18,521 nucleotides of DNA, from NCBI GenBank assembly GCA_040880305.1, contig JBBDIP010000045.1, positions 1 to 18,521 of the forward strand, given 5' to 3'. The notes beneath the pieces were generated by a model, which saw only the letters and a program-made list of their open reading frames with translations, did no database searches and had not been told where the DNA came from. This document shows, in pieces, positions 1 through 6,373 of the stretch; the first letter of the stretch is position 1, and every line of letters starts with the position of its first letter. This DNA comes from JBBDIP01 sp040880305 (lineage in GTDB: Bacteria; Bacillota; Sulfobacillia; Fermentithermobacillales; Fermentithermobacillaceae). The translations under genes and the position numbers were made by a program.

Positions 1-111
1 ACAGGCGAAGCTTAAGGTGCGCATGATGAAGTCCAAGAAAACGTCCGCACCTCCGACCTCCTGGCCGAGGCAGTCATGCGCATAAAGCGATTGACGGCAG
101 CCAAGCCGTAG
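1..111 (+). pseudogene. possible degraded 3' end of an aminotransferase-like gene
   Basis: Reading in frame 1, the translation is TGEA, a stop (TAA at 13-15), then GAHDEVQENVRTSDLLAEAV and MRIKRLTAAKP, ending at TAG 109-111. The pattern GEA-x-GA-H, VRxS/T, then LAEAVxRIKRL resembles the C-terminus of class I/II pyridoxal-phosphate aminotransferases. In those, a phrase like 'GxxGEGYVRxS' precedes a final helix of the form 'LxEAxxRI'. The in-frame stop means the piece cannot be an intact tail, so it would be a decayed remnant running in from outside the window. The similarity is short and judged by eye. It could equally be non-coding sequence. Confidence 0.28.
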
Positions 112-207
112 GATCGCCTCTGAACGATGAGCAGTGTTTTCTCCTTCAGTTAACGCCTCTCAGCGATCTCGAAAGGGTATCCCACGTGCCTCGCGGTGCG
201 GCGGATC

Positions 208-224
208 TGGTACACTGGCAGTGT
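208..224 (+). promoter_or_regulatory. extended -10 promoter element overlapped by a perfect palindrome
   Basis: TGG at 208-210 followed by TACACT at 211-216 fits an extended -10 element (TGn plus a hexamer matching TATAAT at four of six positions). No convincing -35 box is visible at the usual distance. ACACTG-G-CAGTGT at 212-224 is a perfect six-base inverted repeat with a one-base centre, lying on the -10 hexamer. A repressor bound there would block initiation. The site is 30-45 bp upstream of the ATG at 254, which supports that start over the ATG-less extension further upstream. Function is inferred from sequence and position only. Confidence 0.4.
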
Positions 225-253
225 CCCCGCGGAGAGTGGTAGGGAGTGACCTC

Positions 254-1219
254 ATGGAAACGTATGACGCGCTTGAATACTACCGTGCGCCCGGAAGGAT
301 GACCTCTCTCGACCGGCACATGGACTTTGTCCGCTGGCTGACCGGTGACGTCCGGGCCATTTGCCAGGTAGTGCAGGGTTTGGTTGTCCATGACTCATGG
401 GTTGCCAGATACGGCACGGACCTCGACCGCCGTCGCCTCGTGAACCCTTACGTAACCGCGTCGGGCATTCTTGACTTGGCACTAAGCCTCAGTTCCCGGC
501 ATCTTGCGATATCCCGGTCCCCGCAGGAGAGGGTGATCGGCTGTTGTCGCGAGTTTGCGCTGCTTACCTGCGCTATCCTGCGCAACAAGGGCATCCCCGC
601 GCGTTGCCGGTGCGGCTTTGCGACCTACTTGGCCCGTCCTGGCTACTTTGAGGACCACTGGGCCTGCGAATACTGGGATGGCCAAAGGTGGATTATGGTC
701 GACCCCCAGATAGATGCTTTTCAGCAGAGCAGCCTTGAGAACTGGACGGCGGGCGTTCTTGATCCCTCGACCTTCAACCCTCTCGACTTGACCGCTGAGC
801 AGTTCGTCACCGGGGGCAGGGCGTGGCTCATGTGTCGGCGTGGAGAGGCACAAGGCGATAGGTTTGGCATCTCCTGCGATCCAAGCCAGTTCGGCCTCAA
901 GTCTCTATACGGCCAGTGGTTTGCCAGGGGCAACATGCTGAGAGACTTCGCCGCGCTGAACAAGGTGGAGACGGTACCTTATCTCGTCAGGATAAGCCGG
1001 AGGCTGTCTTGGGACTCCTGGCGCTTGGTGGGGAGCGGCGACGACGCTCTCTCAACTGAGGATCTCCTGCTTCTGGACAGAGCCGCATCGTTGTCGGAGC
1101 AACCCAACGGCTCGCTGGCAGCGACCCTAGCGCTTTATGGAGAGAACGCAGGCCTTCAAGTCCCCACGGAGTATCTGACAAAGGATGAGGAAGATGACGT
1201 GGAGAGTCCTGGTCGTTGA
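254..1219 (+). CDS. transglutaminase-like domain protein
   Basis: The protein has 321 residues and carries a transglutaminase-like (papain-fold) core. Residues 96-120 contain GCCREFALLTCAILRNKGIP, the usual Cys-helix-'LLRxxGIPAR' block with Cys98 as the likely nucleophile. His135 lies in FEDHWACEYWDG and Asp150 in WIMVDPQID, which completes a Cys-His-Asp triad in the expected order and spacing. No signal peptide or membrane segment is visible, so it is probably cytoplasmic. Bacterial members include amidases, proteases and proteins of unknown substrate, and the sequence does not say which this is. The ATG at 254 is chosen because AGGGAG (241-246) sits at Shine-Dalgarno distance and a candidate promoter lies just upstream. 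A longer reading from 134 would add 40 low-complexity residues and put that promoter inside the gene. The 3' end overlaps the next gene by about 35 bp, suggesting cotranscription. Confidence 0.75.
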   Translation: METYDALEYYRAPGRMTSLDRHMDFVRWLTGDVRAICQVVQGLVVHDSWVARYGTDLDRRRLVNPYVTASGILDLALSLSSRHLAISRSPQERVIGCCREFALLTCAILRNKGIPARCRCGFATYLARPGYFEDHWACEYWDGQRWIMVDPQIDAFQQSSLENWTAGVLDPSTFNPLDLTAEQFVTGGRAWLMCRRGEAQGDRFGISCDPSQFGLKSLYGQWFARGNMLRDFAALNKVETVPYLVRISRRLSWDSWRLVGSGDDALSTEDLLLLDRAASLSEQPNGSLAATLALYGENAGLQVPTEYLTKDEEDDVESPGR

Positions 1220-1640
1220 CTACAACCCTGAGTGGCCCGCCATGTTTGAGGCCGAAGCGGCCAAGATAGTAGACGCTCTGGGCGACAACTTGGTGGCTAT
1301 CCACCACATCGGCAGCACTTCAGTCCCTGGGCTTAAGGCGAAGCCGATCATTGATATCCTGTCGGTGGTCAGGGACATCGCCAAGGTGGACGAGCGCACT
1401 CCTCACATGGAGGCCCTTGGCTACGAAGGATTGGGCGAATTCGGGCTCCCGGGACGCCGCTACTTCCGCAAAGGCGGCTACGCCTGGACCCACCACGTCC
1501 ACGTATCGCGGGATTATGGGGAACTCAAGGCGCGACTAGCTCAACTCCATCCCGAAGACGCAACCGCGTACATGGATGGCAAGGACGCGTTCGTTAAGGC
1601 CATGGAGCGCGATGCCCTTGCGTGGAGCAGAATTAACTGA
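1185..1640 (+). CDS. GrpB/UPF0157 family protein (nucleotidyltransferase fold), apparently with an internal deletion
   Basis: The product has 151 residues. The N-terminal phrase DYNPEWPAMFEAEA (12-25), HIGSTSVPGLKAKPIID (41-57) and HHVHV (103-107) are the hallmarks of the GrpB/UPF0157 family. These are small proteins of the nucleotidyltransferase superfamily whose substrate is generally unassigned. GS at 43-44 and the acidic residue Asp57 fit that fold. Family members are usually about 165-180 residues and have a segment like 'FRDYLRxHPExAxEY' between HVHV and 'LKxxLA'. Here HVHVSRDY runs straight into GELKARLAQ, so roughly 20 residues seem to be missing without a frameshift. The start is uncertain: ATG at 1185 or at 1194, both inside the end of the preceding gene. 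The gene converges with the minus-strand cluster that ends near 1654. Confidence 0.82.
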   Translation: MRKMTWRVLVVDYNPEWPAMFEAEAAKIVDALGDNLVAIHHIGSTSVPGLKAKPIIDILSVVRDIAKVDERTPHMEALGYEGLGEFGLPGRRYFRKGGYAWTHHVHVSRDYGELKARLAQLHPEDATAYMDGKDAFVKAMERDALAWSRIN

Positions 1641-1653
1641 CCCGAAGGGCACC

Positions 1654-1747
1654 TTAGCAGTCTCTATTGAAGCCCGCTCGGTCCACGAATAGCTGGTGCT
1701 TCAGGATATAGTCGAATAGCCCAGGAGGGATTTCCCCACCTAGGCAA
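1654..1747 (-). pseudogene. C-terminal remnant of a HicA-like toxin gene
   Basis: On the minus strand, just past and slightly overlapping the end of the antitoxin-like gene, one frame reads GGEIPPGLFDYILKHQLF and then VDRAGFNRDC, followed by TAA. This matches the end of HicA/YcfA-type mRNA-interferase toxins, whose last helix follows a phrase of the type 'H-x-GKEIPxGTLxxILRQAGLxxxEF'. The first part of such a toxin, with its RNA-binding fold and catalytic His, is absent: upstream in this frame there is only shadow coding of the antitoxin gene. I read it as a toxin tail left after a deletion. The match is short and by eye. It could be chance. Confidence 0.35.
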
Positions 1748-2039
1748 GGTTGAGCACCCCAACGACTTCCGACAATGAGTCGCACATGGCGATTCGGATG
1801 ACGGTTGGCAGGTGGGACCTCCGGTTGGGTGAACGTAGGTAGAGCGCTATGTTCTCCTGATCCAAGTATTCCTTTGCGTACTCCATCGCCTCTCCAGCCG
1901 CCAGTTGAATGGCTGATTCGCGTGTCTCGGCGTTCACGGCGATGTCTAGGGGGTCCAATGCCACGGTCACGGAATGATCGGGTTCCGCAATGAAGCGTGG
2001 AGTTACCAGGCTTTCGTGCTCGCTTTCTTGAAGGATCAT
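1740..2039 (-). CDS. small antitoxin-like protein, probably orphaned
   Basis: From ATG at 2039 the protein has 99 residues. It contains VTVALDPLDIAVNAETRESA and later LYLRSPNRRSHLPTVIRI. The pattern of a beta-strand pair, a helix, then 'YxxSPNRxxHxPxVxxV' recalls small proteins that I associate with HicA-like toxins in Bacillota. I cannot name a family with certainty. No catalytic motif or membrane segment is visible. It is the last gene of the minus-strand run, about 80 bp after the thioredoxin-fold gene. An in-frame TTG at 2078 would add 13 residues, four of them Cys in a row of odd composition. ATG 2039 is preferred for that reason, although neither start has a good Shine-Dalgarno site. 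A direct repeat overlaps the chosen start, which would suit autoregulation. Confidence 0.55.
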   Translation of the reverse strand: MILQESEHESLVTPRFIAEPDHSVTVALDPLDIAVNAETRESAIQLAAGEAMEYAKEYLDQENIALYLRSPNRRSHLPTVIRIAMCDSLSEVVGVLNLA

Positions 2040-2054
2040 GCACAGGCATGCACA
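2037..2054. repeat. tandem direct repeat CATGCACA spanning the antitoxin start
   Basis: CATGCACA occurs at 2037-2044 and again at 2047-2054, a period of 10 bp or one helical turn. The first copy contains the chosen start codon of the antitoxin-like gene. Direct repeats on one face of the helix next to a toxin-antitoxin start are often operator half-sites, but binding here is inference. Confidence 0.35.
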
Positions 2055-2118
2055 ATATGTACAAATACCACTTGGCAATGGAGGTTAACCAGCGGACTTT
2101 ACTTGTCTCCCACCACGG

Positions 2119-2382
2119 CTAGTCCGACAATGCCGCAACCAGGACCTTGCGGATCTGCTCTTTTGTGGGTACTCCTTCATGGAGTTTGTCCTTGTCAATC
2201 CACAAGCACGGGACATAGTAGTAATCGTAGCTGTTCGCGACTTCAGCGTTTTCGCTCTCTTCGATCTTAGTGATCTGGATGCCGGCAAATTGCGGATTCT
2301 CGTCAACCAACTCTGCGATCATCTTGTCCGCACTTCGACAGTAGGGACAACCGCTCAGATAGAAATAGGTGATTTCTCTCAT
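2119..2382 (-). CDS. glutaredoxin-like thioredoxin-fold protein with CPYC motif
   Basis: The protein is 87 residues long, the size of a glutaredoxin or minimal thioredoxin domain. The redox motif CPYC is at residues 12-15 after the first beta-strand (EITYFYLSG). Pro58 in YYYVPCLWID is the cis-proline expected opposite the active site. The typical final alpha-helix is present (TKEQIRKVLVAAL). CPYC is the classic glutaredoxin dithiol motif, but the glutathione-binding 'TVP...GG' pattern is not obvious, so its electron donor is unknown. It is probably a cytoplasmic thiol-disulfide oxidoreductase. It begins 11 bp after the stop of the aldolase gene on the same strand, so the two are very likely cotranscribed. 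The ATG follows TGAGGTAGG, a moderate ribosome-binding site. Confidence 0.8.
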   Translation of the reverse strand: MREITYFYLSGCPYCRSADKMIAELVDENPQFAGIQITKIEESENAEVANSYDYYYVPCLWIDKDKLHEGVPTKEQIRKVLVAALSD

Positions 2383-2393
2383 CTGGTCTTCGC

Positions 2394-3149
2394 CTACCTC
2401 AAGTATTTCAGGAATGGTTTCAAGCCATGGTTGAGTAGCGGCACCGTCATGAGCAGGAACATCATGCTGCCCTCAGATAGCGCGGACTCCATCTCCTGGT
2501 CGTTGCGCAGGACTTGGCAGAAGGCGACCGGCGATCCCTTGGTAGCCTCTCTCACCTTATTGACGCATTCCTTAACCTTCGGATCGTTGACGTCTCCGCG
2601 CTTCCCCAGGCTGTTGGCCAGATCCCTTGTCCCTACGTTTACCGCGTCGACACCCGGAACGGAGATGACGTCCTCCACTGCGTCGACTCCGGCTTGGCTC
2701 TCAATCTGCGCGATGATCACAAACCGTCCGTTCTCTTCCTCCTGGAATTCGGCCATCGGTCCCGCTAGACCGTAGTCGGTGGCTTGGCAGGCGCCGGCGC
2801 TCCTCACGCCGTCCGGAGGGAAACGCACGGCCCTGACAATGTCTGCAAGCCTAGAGGGGGATTCGACATCGGGTATGAGAAGACCGGATATCCCTGTGCC
2901 CAGATACGGTCCCAACATTTTGGGATCTGAGATGGGGGTCCGAAATAACACAGGGATTCCCGCCAGGTTACCGGCGCGGACGAGGTCGGAGAGCGCTGTA
3001 TGGCTAACGATTGCTGATTCGCCGTCTGCCACGAAGAAGTCAACGCCCATATAGCCGAGAGTCTCCACCAACTCAGGGGAGTCGATGCTGGATAGAACTC
3101 CAAGCAGGGGTGTCTTGCCTAGACGTTGCCGAAGACTGGGCTTTTTCAC
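2394..3149 (-). CDS. HpcH/HpaI aldolase family protein, catalytic His replaced by Ser
   Basis: This 251-residue protein belongs to the HpcH/HpaI family of class II (metal-dependent) pyruvate aldolases, a TIM barrel. Recognisable blocks are VDFFVADGES (36-45), VLFRTPISDPKMLGPYLGTG (67-86), LLIPDVESP, AVRFPPDGVRS (107-117), IIAQIES (145-151) and NVGTRDLANSLG (171-182). Compared with E. coli HpaI, Asp42, Arg70, the metal ligands Glu150 and Asp176 and the glycine-rich turns are kept. The active-site His, normally the H of 'D/E-x-EH', is Ser45. Family substrates include 4-hydroxy-2-oxoheptanedioate and 2-keto-3-deoxy sugar acids; this one's substrate is unknown. Translation starts at GTG 3149. Its AGGAGG overlaps the stop codon of the upstream DUF4153 gene, suggesting translational coupling. 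Confidence 0.85.
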   Translation of the reverse strand: MKKPSLRQRLGKTPLLGVLSSIDSPELVETLGYMGVDFFVADGESAIVSHTALSDLVRAGNLAGIPVLFRTPISDPKMLGPYLGTGISGLLIPDVESPSRLADIVRAVRFPPDGVRSAGACQATDYGLAGPMAEFQEEENGRFVIIAQIESQAGVDAVEDVISVPGVDAVNVGTRDLANSLGKRGDVNDPKVKECVNKVREATKGSPVAFCQVLRNDQEMESALSEGSMMFLLMTVPLLNHGLKPFLKYLR

Positions 3150-3162
3150 GACGTCTCGCCTC

Positions 3163-4935
3163 CTACTTGTCTCCCACGAGCACGTAGAACCCTACCTGAC
3201 CGAGGTTGATCTTGTCTGTAAGCGGGTCCTCTTCACCCCACAGGCCAGTTATCACAACTCTTACCCGCAAGTTGGCGCCGACGGCCTCCAGGACCATGTC
3301 CTCTGGAAGGAGTTGAACTCGGTCTTCCTGAGCGTACTTCGCCGTAAGGCCTTTGACGTAGTCAGTCAAGGACTGCTCCCATTCCAAGTTGCCGCCCAGG
3401 GTCACCGAAATGAGCTGGCTCTCCCGATTGTAGGACGTCTGGACGTTGCCTTGAGTGAGCGTGACCGCAGAGGGCTGGCCATAGTTGATCTTGGTGTAGT
3501 CAAACAGATACCGGTATCCGCTGATGTCCAGCGCTTGGTTTGCCGCCTCGTAGTAGACCTGTGGCCTGGGCTTGGCGGGGTATCCCGCGTCAGCGTAGCT
3601 GAACCCAAATGTCGACTCAAACTGACTCATCGTGAAGCCCGCGGGCAGGAGCCTCACGTCCGACAGGTTATGGAAACGGTCAAAGTAGAACAGGACCTCC
3701 GCCATCTCCTGACGGTCGGTTTGCGTGACCGCCTGAGAAGACGGCACTATGGAATTGTCCGCGACCATGTTGTACTTGGTCAGAAGACTCTCCAATCTGC
3801 GGTTCTGACTCCATTTGGAGACGGCGAAGCTGCTCCATGGCCCAAACACCGACAGCGCGACGACTAATGCCAGGGAAGCCGGCAGGATGACGCTCCTTCG
3901 CTTCTTGGTGAGGTTCAGGTAGAGGACGCTCCCCAGCACCCACGCTCCCACCACCGTCACGTAATAGCGGTTTTCCGTGATGCCGTAGTACCGGATCCTT
4001 ATCCCTATGGATAAGAACATCATCGCCAGGAGCGGTATCACCGCTCGGGGAAAGTACCTGGAGAACATGTCAGCCCACTTATTTGTGGGGCTGAGCGGCC
4101 AGACGAAGTAGAGGATCGCGATAGTCACTAGTGAGTACCACAGCACCAAGTGAGACACCAAGCCGACTGGCCATTGCCGCGTAATTAGAATCTTGGCGAA
4201 GTAGACGAACAAGACCAGTGTGTAGGCAGTTAGGAGAGGGGTGACCACGTACACGATGAGGTTCTTTAGGGTCTTTGGGTAGTCCTCGTTCTCAACCGGG
4301 TCGCCTGCGGCAGGTATGCCTGCCATTAGCAGGAACGGAGCCAGCACCCCGGCCATGACCATCCATATGTGAAGGTAGATGTCGAATGACATTTTCAGCG
4401 AAAAGAGGCTGGACACTGTGAACGTGATTGAAGCCAGCCCAATGAAGGCGACGGCCGAAAACAGGGCTGCTAGCACCGCCTGTGTGAACAGTTTGACCGC
4501 GTACATCTCAAGACGGTCTTCTCTACGGAAGCAAGGTATGACGAAAAACGCCAGGAAGAGGAAGATGCAGATGGCCGCATGCCTGCTCATGGATACTAGC
4601 GTGAACTCTTGGAGCATAGGGTAGGTCACCGCAGCAACCAATCCACCGGAAAGCAGCGCAGCCAGGTTTCCGGTAAGCTCCGATCCCGTCTGCTTCTTCT
4701 CCCAGAGCCATCGTTCGTAGAACAGGACCGCGCACCACGATGCGAGTAACCCTGCGACAAAGGCCAAAGACAGCCTGTTCAGCGTCTGTATTGAAGTCGA
4801 ACCGGAAAACCGGTTGGGTGTGGACATGATGAGAGTAGTGGTGAGCGCCACCGTGAAGCAGATGGACACCCAGAACCGCTTGAAGGTCGGACGCGCGCTA
4901 CTCAGCACTCTCGCCAAGAGGTCATTCCATCTCAT
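3163..4935 (-). CDS. DUF4153 family multi-pass membrane protein
   Basis: The protein has 590 residues. Roughly the first 370 form about ten to eleven hydrophobic segments, for example near 22-38, 56-73, 91-108, 119-135, 150-178, 188-208, 228-250, 262-280, 299-311, 324-341 and 349-367. The block YGITENRYYV (317-326) and the sequence GPWSSFAVSKWSQNRRLESL (365-384) are characteristic of DUF4153 proteins. The remaining 200 residues are soluble and probably lie outside the membrane. The molecular function of the family is not established. The ATG at 4935 has GGAGGGA six bases upstream. It is the first gene after the mgtE terminator and leads a tight group with the aldolase gene (13 bp gap) and the thioredoxin-fold gene. 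Nothing in the sequence explains why a membrane protein, an aldolase and a redox protein share a transcript. Confidence 0.8.
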   Translation of the reverse strand: MRWNDLLARVLSSARPTFKRFWVSICFTVALTTTLIMSTPNRFSGSTSIQTLNRLSLAFVAGLLASWCAVLFYERWLWEKKQTGSELTGNLAALLSGGLVAAVTYPMLQEFTLVSMSRHAAICIFLFLAFFVIPCFRREDRLEMYAVKLFTQAVLAALFSAVAFIGLASITFTVSSLFSLKMSFDIYLHIWMVMAGVLAPFLLMAGIPAAGDPVENEDYPKTLKNLIVYVVTPLLTAYTLVLFVYFAKILITRQWPVGLVSHLVLWYSLVTIAILYFVWPLSPTNKWADMFSRYFPRAVIPLLAMMFLSIGIRIRYYGITENRYYVTVVGAWVLGSVLYLNLTKKRRSVILPASLALVVALSVFGPWSSFAVSKWSQNRRLESLLTKYNMVADNSIVPSSQAVTQTDRQEMAEVLFYFDRFHNLSDVRLLPAGFTMSQFESTFGFSYADAGYPAKPRPQVYYEAANQALDISGYRYLFDYTKINYGQPSAVTLTQGNVQTSYNRESQLISVTLGGNLEWEQSLTDYVKGLTAKYAQEDRVQLLPEDMVLEAVGANLRVRVVITGLWGEEDPLTDKINLGQVGFYVLVGDK

Positions 4936-4982
4936 AGCGTTCCCTCCGCTCAGTCTTGATGCTCACAATTCCAGAGACTGTG

Positions 4983-5010
4983 AAAAAACCTCAGCGGTTC
5001 CTTGCCGAGG
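4983..5010 (-). terminator. rho-independent terminator of the mgtE operon
   Basis: Read on the minus strand, CCTCGGC (5010-5004) and GCTGAGG (4995-4989) form a seven-base stem with one G-U pair and an eight-base loop, followed directly by six T (4988-4983). It begins five bases after the stop codon of the second mgtE copy. It separates the mgtE pair from the DUF4153 gene and implies that the latter has its own promoter in the remaining 47 bp. No clear promoter hexamers stand out there. Confidence 0.85.
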
Positions 5011-5014
5011 TCCG

Positions 5015-6352
5015 CTAGATCCCCAGCACCCACTTGGCCATCGAGAAGTAGACCAGTACGCCAAGGATGTCGGCCACCGATGTGACGAAGGGCGAACTCG
5101 CCGCAGCCGGGTCAAGCCCGAGCTTATCCAGGACGAACGGGATCGTGATGCCCACAAGGCAAGCGACCAGGACAACTACCACCATGGAAGCGCCCGCTAC
5201 GATGCCGATGGCGGGACCGACCCTGTATGCGGCCACAGCCCAGACGGTTATTCCCATGGTTGCACCCAAGGCTATCGCGAGTCCAATTTCACGGAATAGG
5301 ACGCGGGCCCAATCGCGTGGCTCGACGTCGCCCGTGGCCAGAGCGCGGACCATTAGCGTCGCCGACTGGGAGCCCGCGTTACCGGCGCTATCTATGAGGA
5401 GCGGGAGGAAGAAGACCAGAGGCACGACCTTTGCGATGATGTCCTCGAACCTGGACATGATGTTGCCCGAGACCAGGTAAACCCCTACCAGCCCCAGGAG
5501 CCAGACGATGCGGCTCTTGTAGATAAGGCCCGCCTTAGCGTCCTTCAGAGACACGTGCAGGGGCGCGACGCCCGCTGCTTTGTGAAAGTCCTCGGTGGTC
5601 TCTTCCCGCGCGATTTCGAACACGTCATCGCCGGTGACTATCCCTACCAGCACTCCCTGGGAATCCACGACGGGGAGGACCGACAGATCGTAACGCTCCA
5701 TAAGCCTGGCGGCCTCTTCGCGGTCTTCAAAGGCGCTGACGCTCACCGGCGGGGCTCGCATTATGCCCCTTACTCTGTCCGTGGGATTGCCCAGGACGAC
5801 CTGGCGGAGAGCAACTGAACCGACCAGCCTGAAGGCCAGATCGGTCACGTAGATGGCGTTGATGGTCTCACTGTCCCTGCCCTTGTTACGGATCTCCTCC
5901 ATGGTTTGGCTGACGGTCCACTCGGGCCTGACCGAGACGTAGTCGGGCGTCATGAGGCGTCCGACGCTCTCCTCGGGGTAGCCCAGAAGCTGCCTTGCCT
6001 GTTTCAGGTCGTCAGCGCCGAGGAAACTGAGCAGCCGTTGGGTGACTTCAGCAGGGAGCTCCTCAAGGAGCGCGGTGCGGTCGTCGGGCGCAAGGTTCTC
6101 CATGAGGTTTCTGGCTTCTTCGTCGGTCAGATCCCTCAGGAAGACGTCCTGCTCATAGCTCTCGAAAAAGGCGAATACCTCGGCCGCGAGAGGCCGGGGA
6201 AGCGAACGGTAGAACATGACCCTATCAGGCTTTTCCAGGTCGACAAGGAGCTCGGCGACGTCGGCTATCGGCCATTTGGTCGCAAGTTCTCTAAGCTTAG
6301 TCCAGTCCCTTTTCTCAATGAGGTCTTTGACCTCGGGCTTCCTCATGTACAT
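5015..6352 (-). CDS. mgtE: magnesium transporter MgtE, second copy of a tandem pair
   Basis: The 445-residue protein has the full MgtE layout. A cytoplasmic helical N domain covers about residues 1-125 (DRVMFYRSLPRPLAAEVFAF is typical). It is followed by CBS domain 1 at about 127-190 and CBS domain 2 at about 191-252 (SVLPVVDSQGVLVGIVTGDD). The connecting helix contains EETTEDFHKAAG. Five membrane helices run from about 280 to 445. The pore-region signature is PLLIDSAGNAGSQSATL, in which the usual GGNxGxQ reads AGNAGSQ. The last helix carries SPFVTSVADILGVLVYF with the conserved Asp that binds Mg2+ in characterised MgtE. The channel imports Mg2+, and the N and CBS domains close it when internal Mg2+ is high. 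AGGAGG lies seven bases before the ATG. It follows the first copy by 21 bp and ends at a strong terminator, so the two form one operon. Confidence 0.93.
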   Translation of the reverse strand: MYMRKPEVKDLIEKRDWTKLRELATKWPIADVAELLVDLEKPDRVMFYRSLPRPLAAEVFAFFESYEQDVFLRDLTDEEARNLMENLAPDDRTALLEELPAEVTQRLLSFLGADDLKQARQLLGYPEESVGRLMTPDYVSVRPEWTVSQTMEEIRNKGRDSETINAIYVTDLAFRLVGSVALRQVVLGNPTDRVRGIMRAPPVSVSAFEDREEAARLMERYDLSVLPVVDSQGVLVGIVTGDDVFEIAREETTEDFHKAAGVAPLHVSLKDAKAGLIYKSRIVWLLGLVGVYLVSGNIMSRFEDIIAKVVPLVFFLPLLIDSAGNAGSQSATLMVRALATGDVEPRDWARVLFREIGLAIALGATMGITVWAVAAYRVGPAIGIVAGASMVVVVLVACLVGITIPFVLDKLGLDPAAASSPFVTSVADILGVLVYFSMAKWVLGI

Positions 6353-6373
6353 TTGCGCACCTCCTGACCGACC

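Noticed and set aside
2100..3176. The 14-base string TACTTGTCTCCCAC occurs at about 2100-2113 and again at about 3163-3176, at two gene ends.
   Set aside because: About one such match is expected by chance in 18 kb on both strands; flanks are unrelated.
4961..4970. AATTGTGAGC on the minus strand equals half of the E. coli lac operator, upstream of the DUF4153 gene.
   Set aside because: The other half-site is absent and no lac-type repressor or sugar gene is near; a ten-base match is expected by chance.
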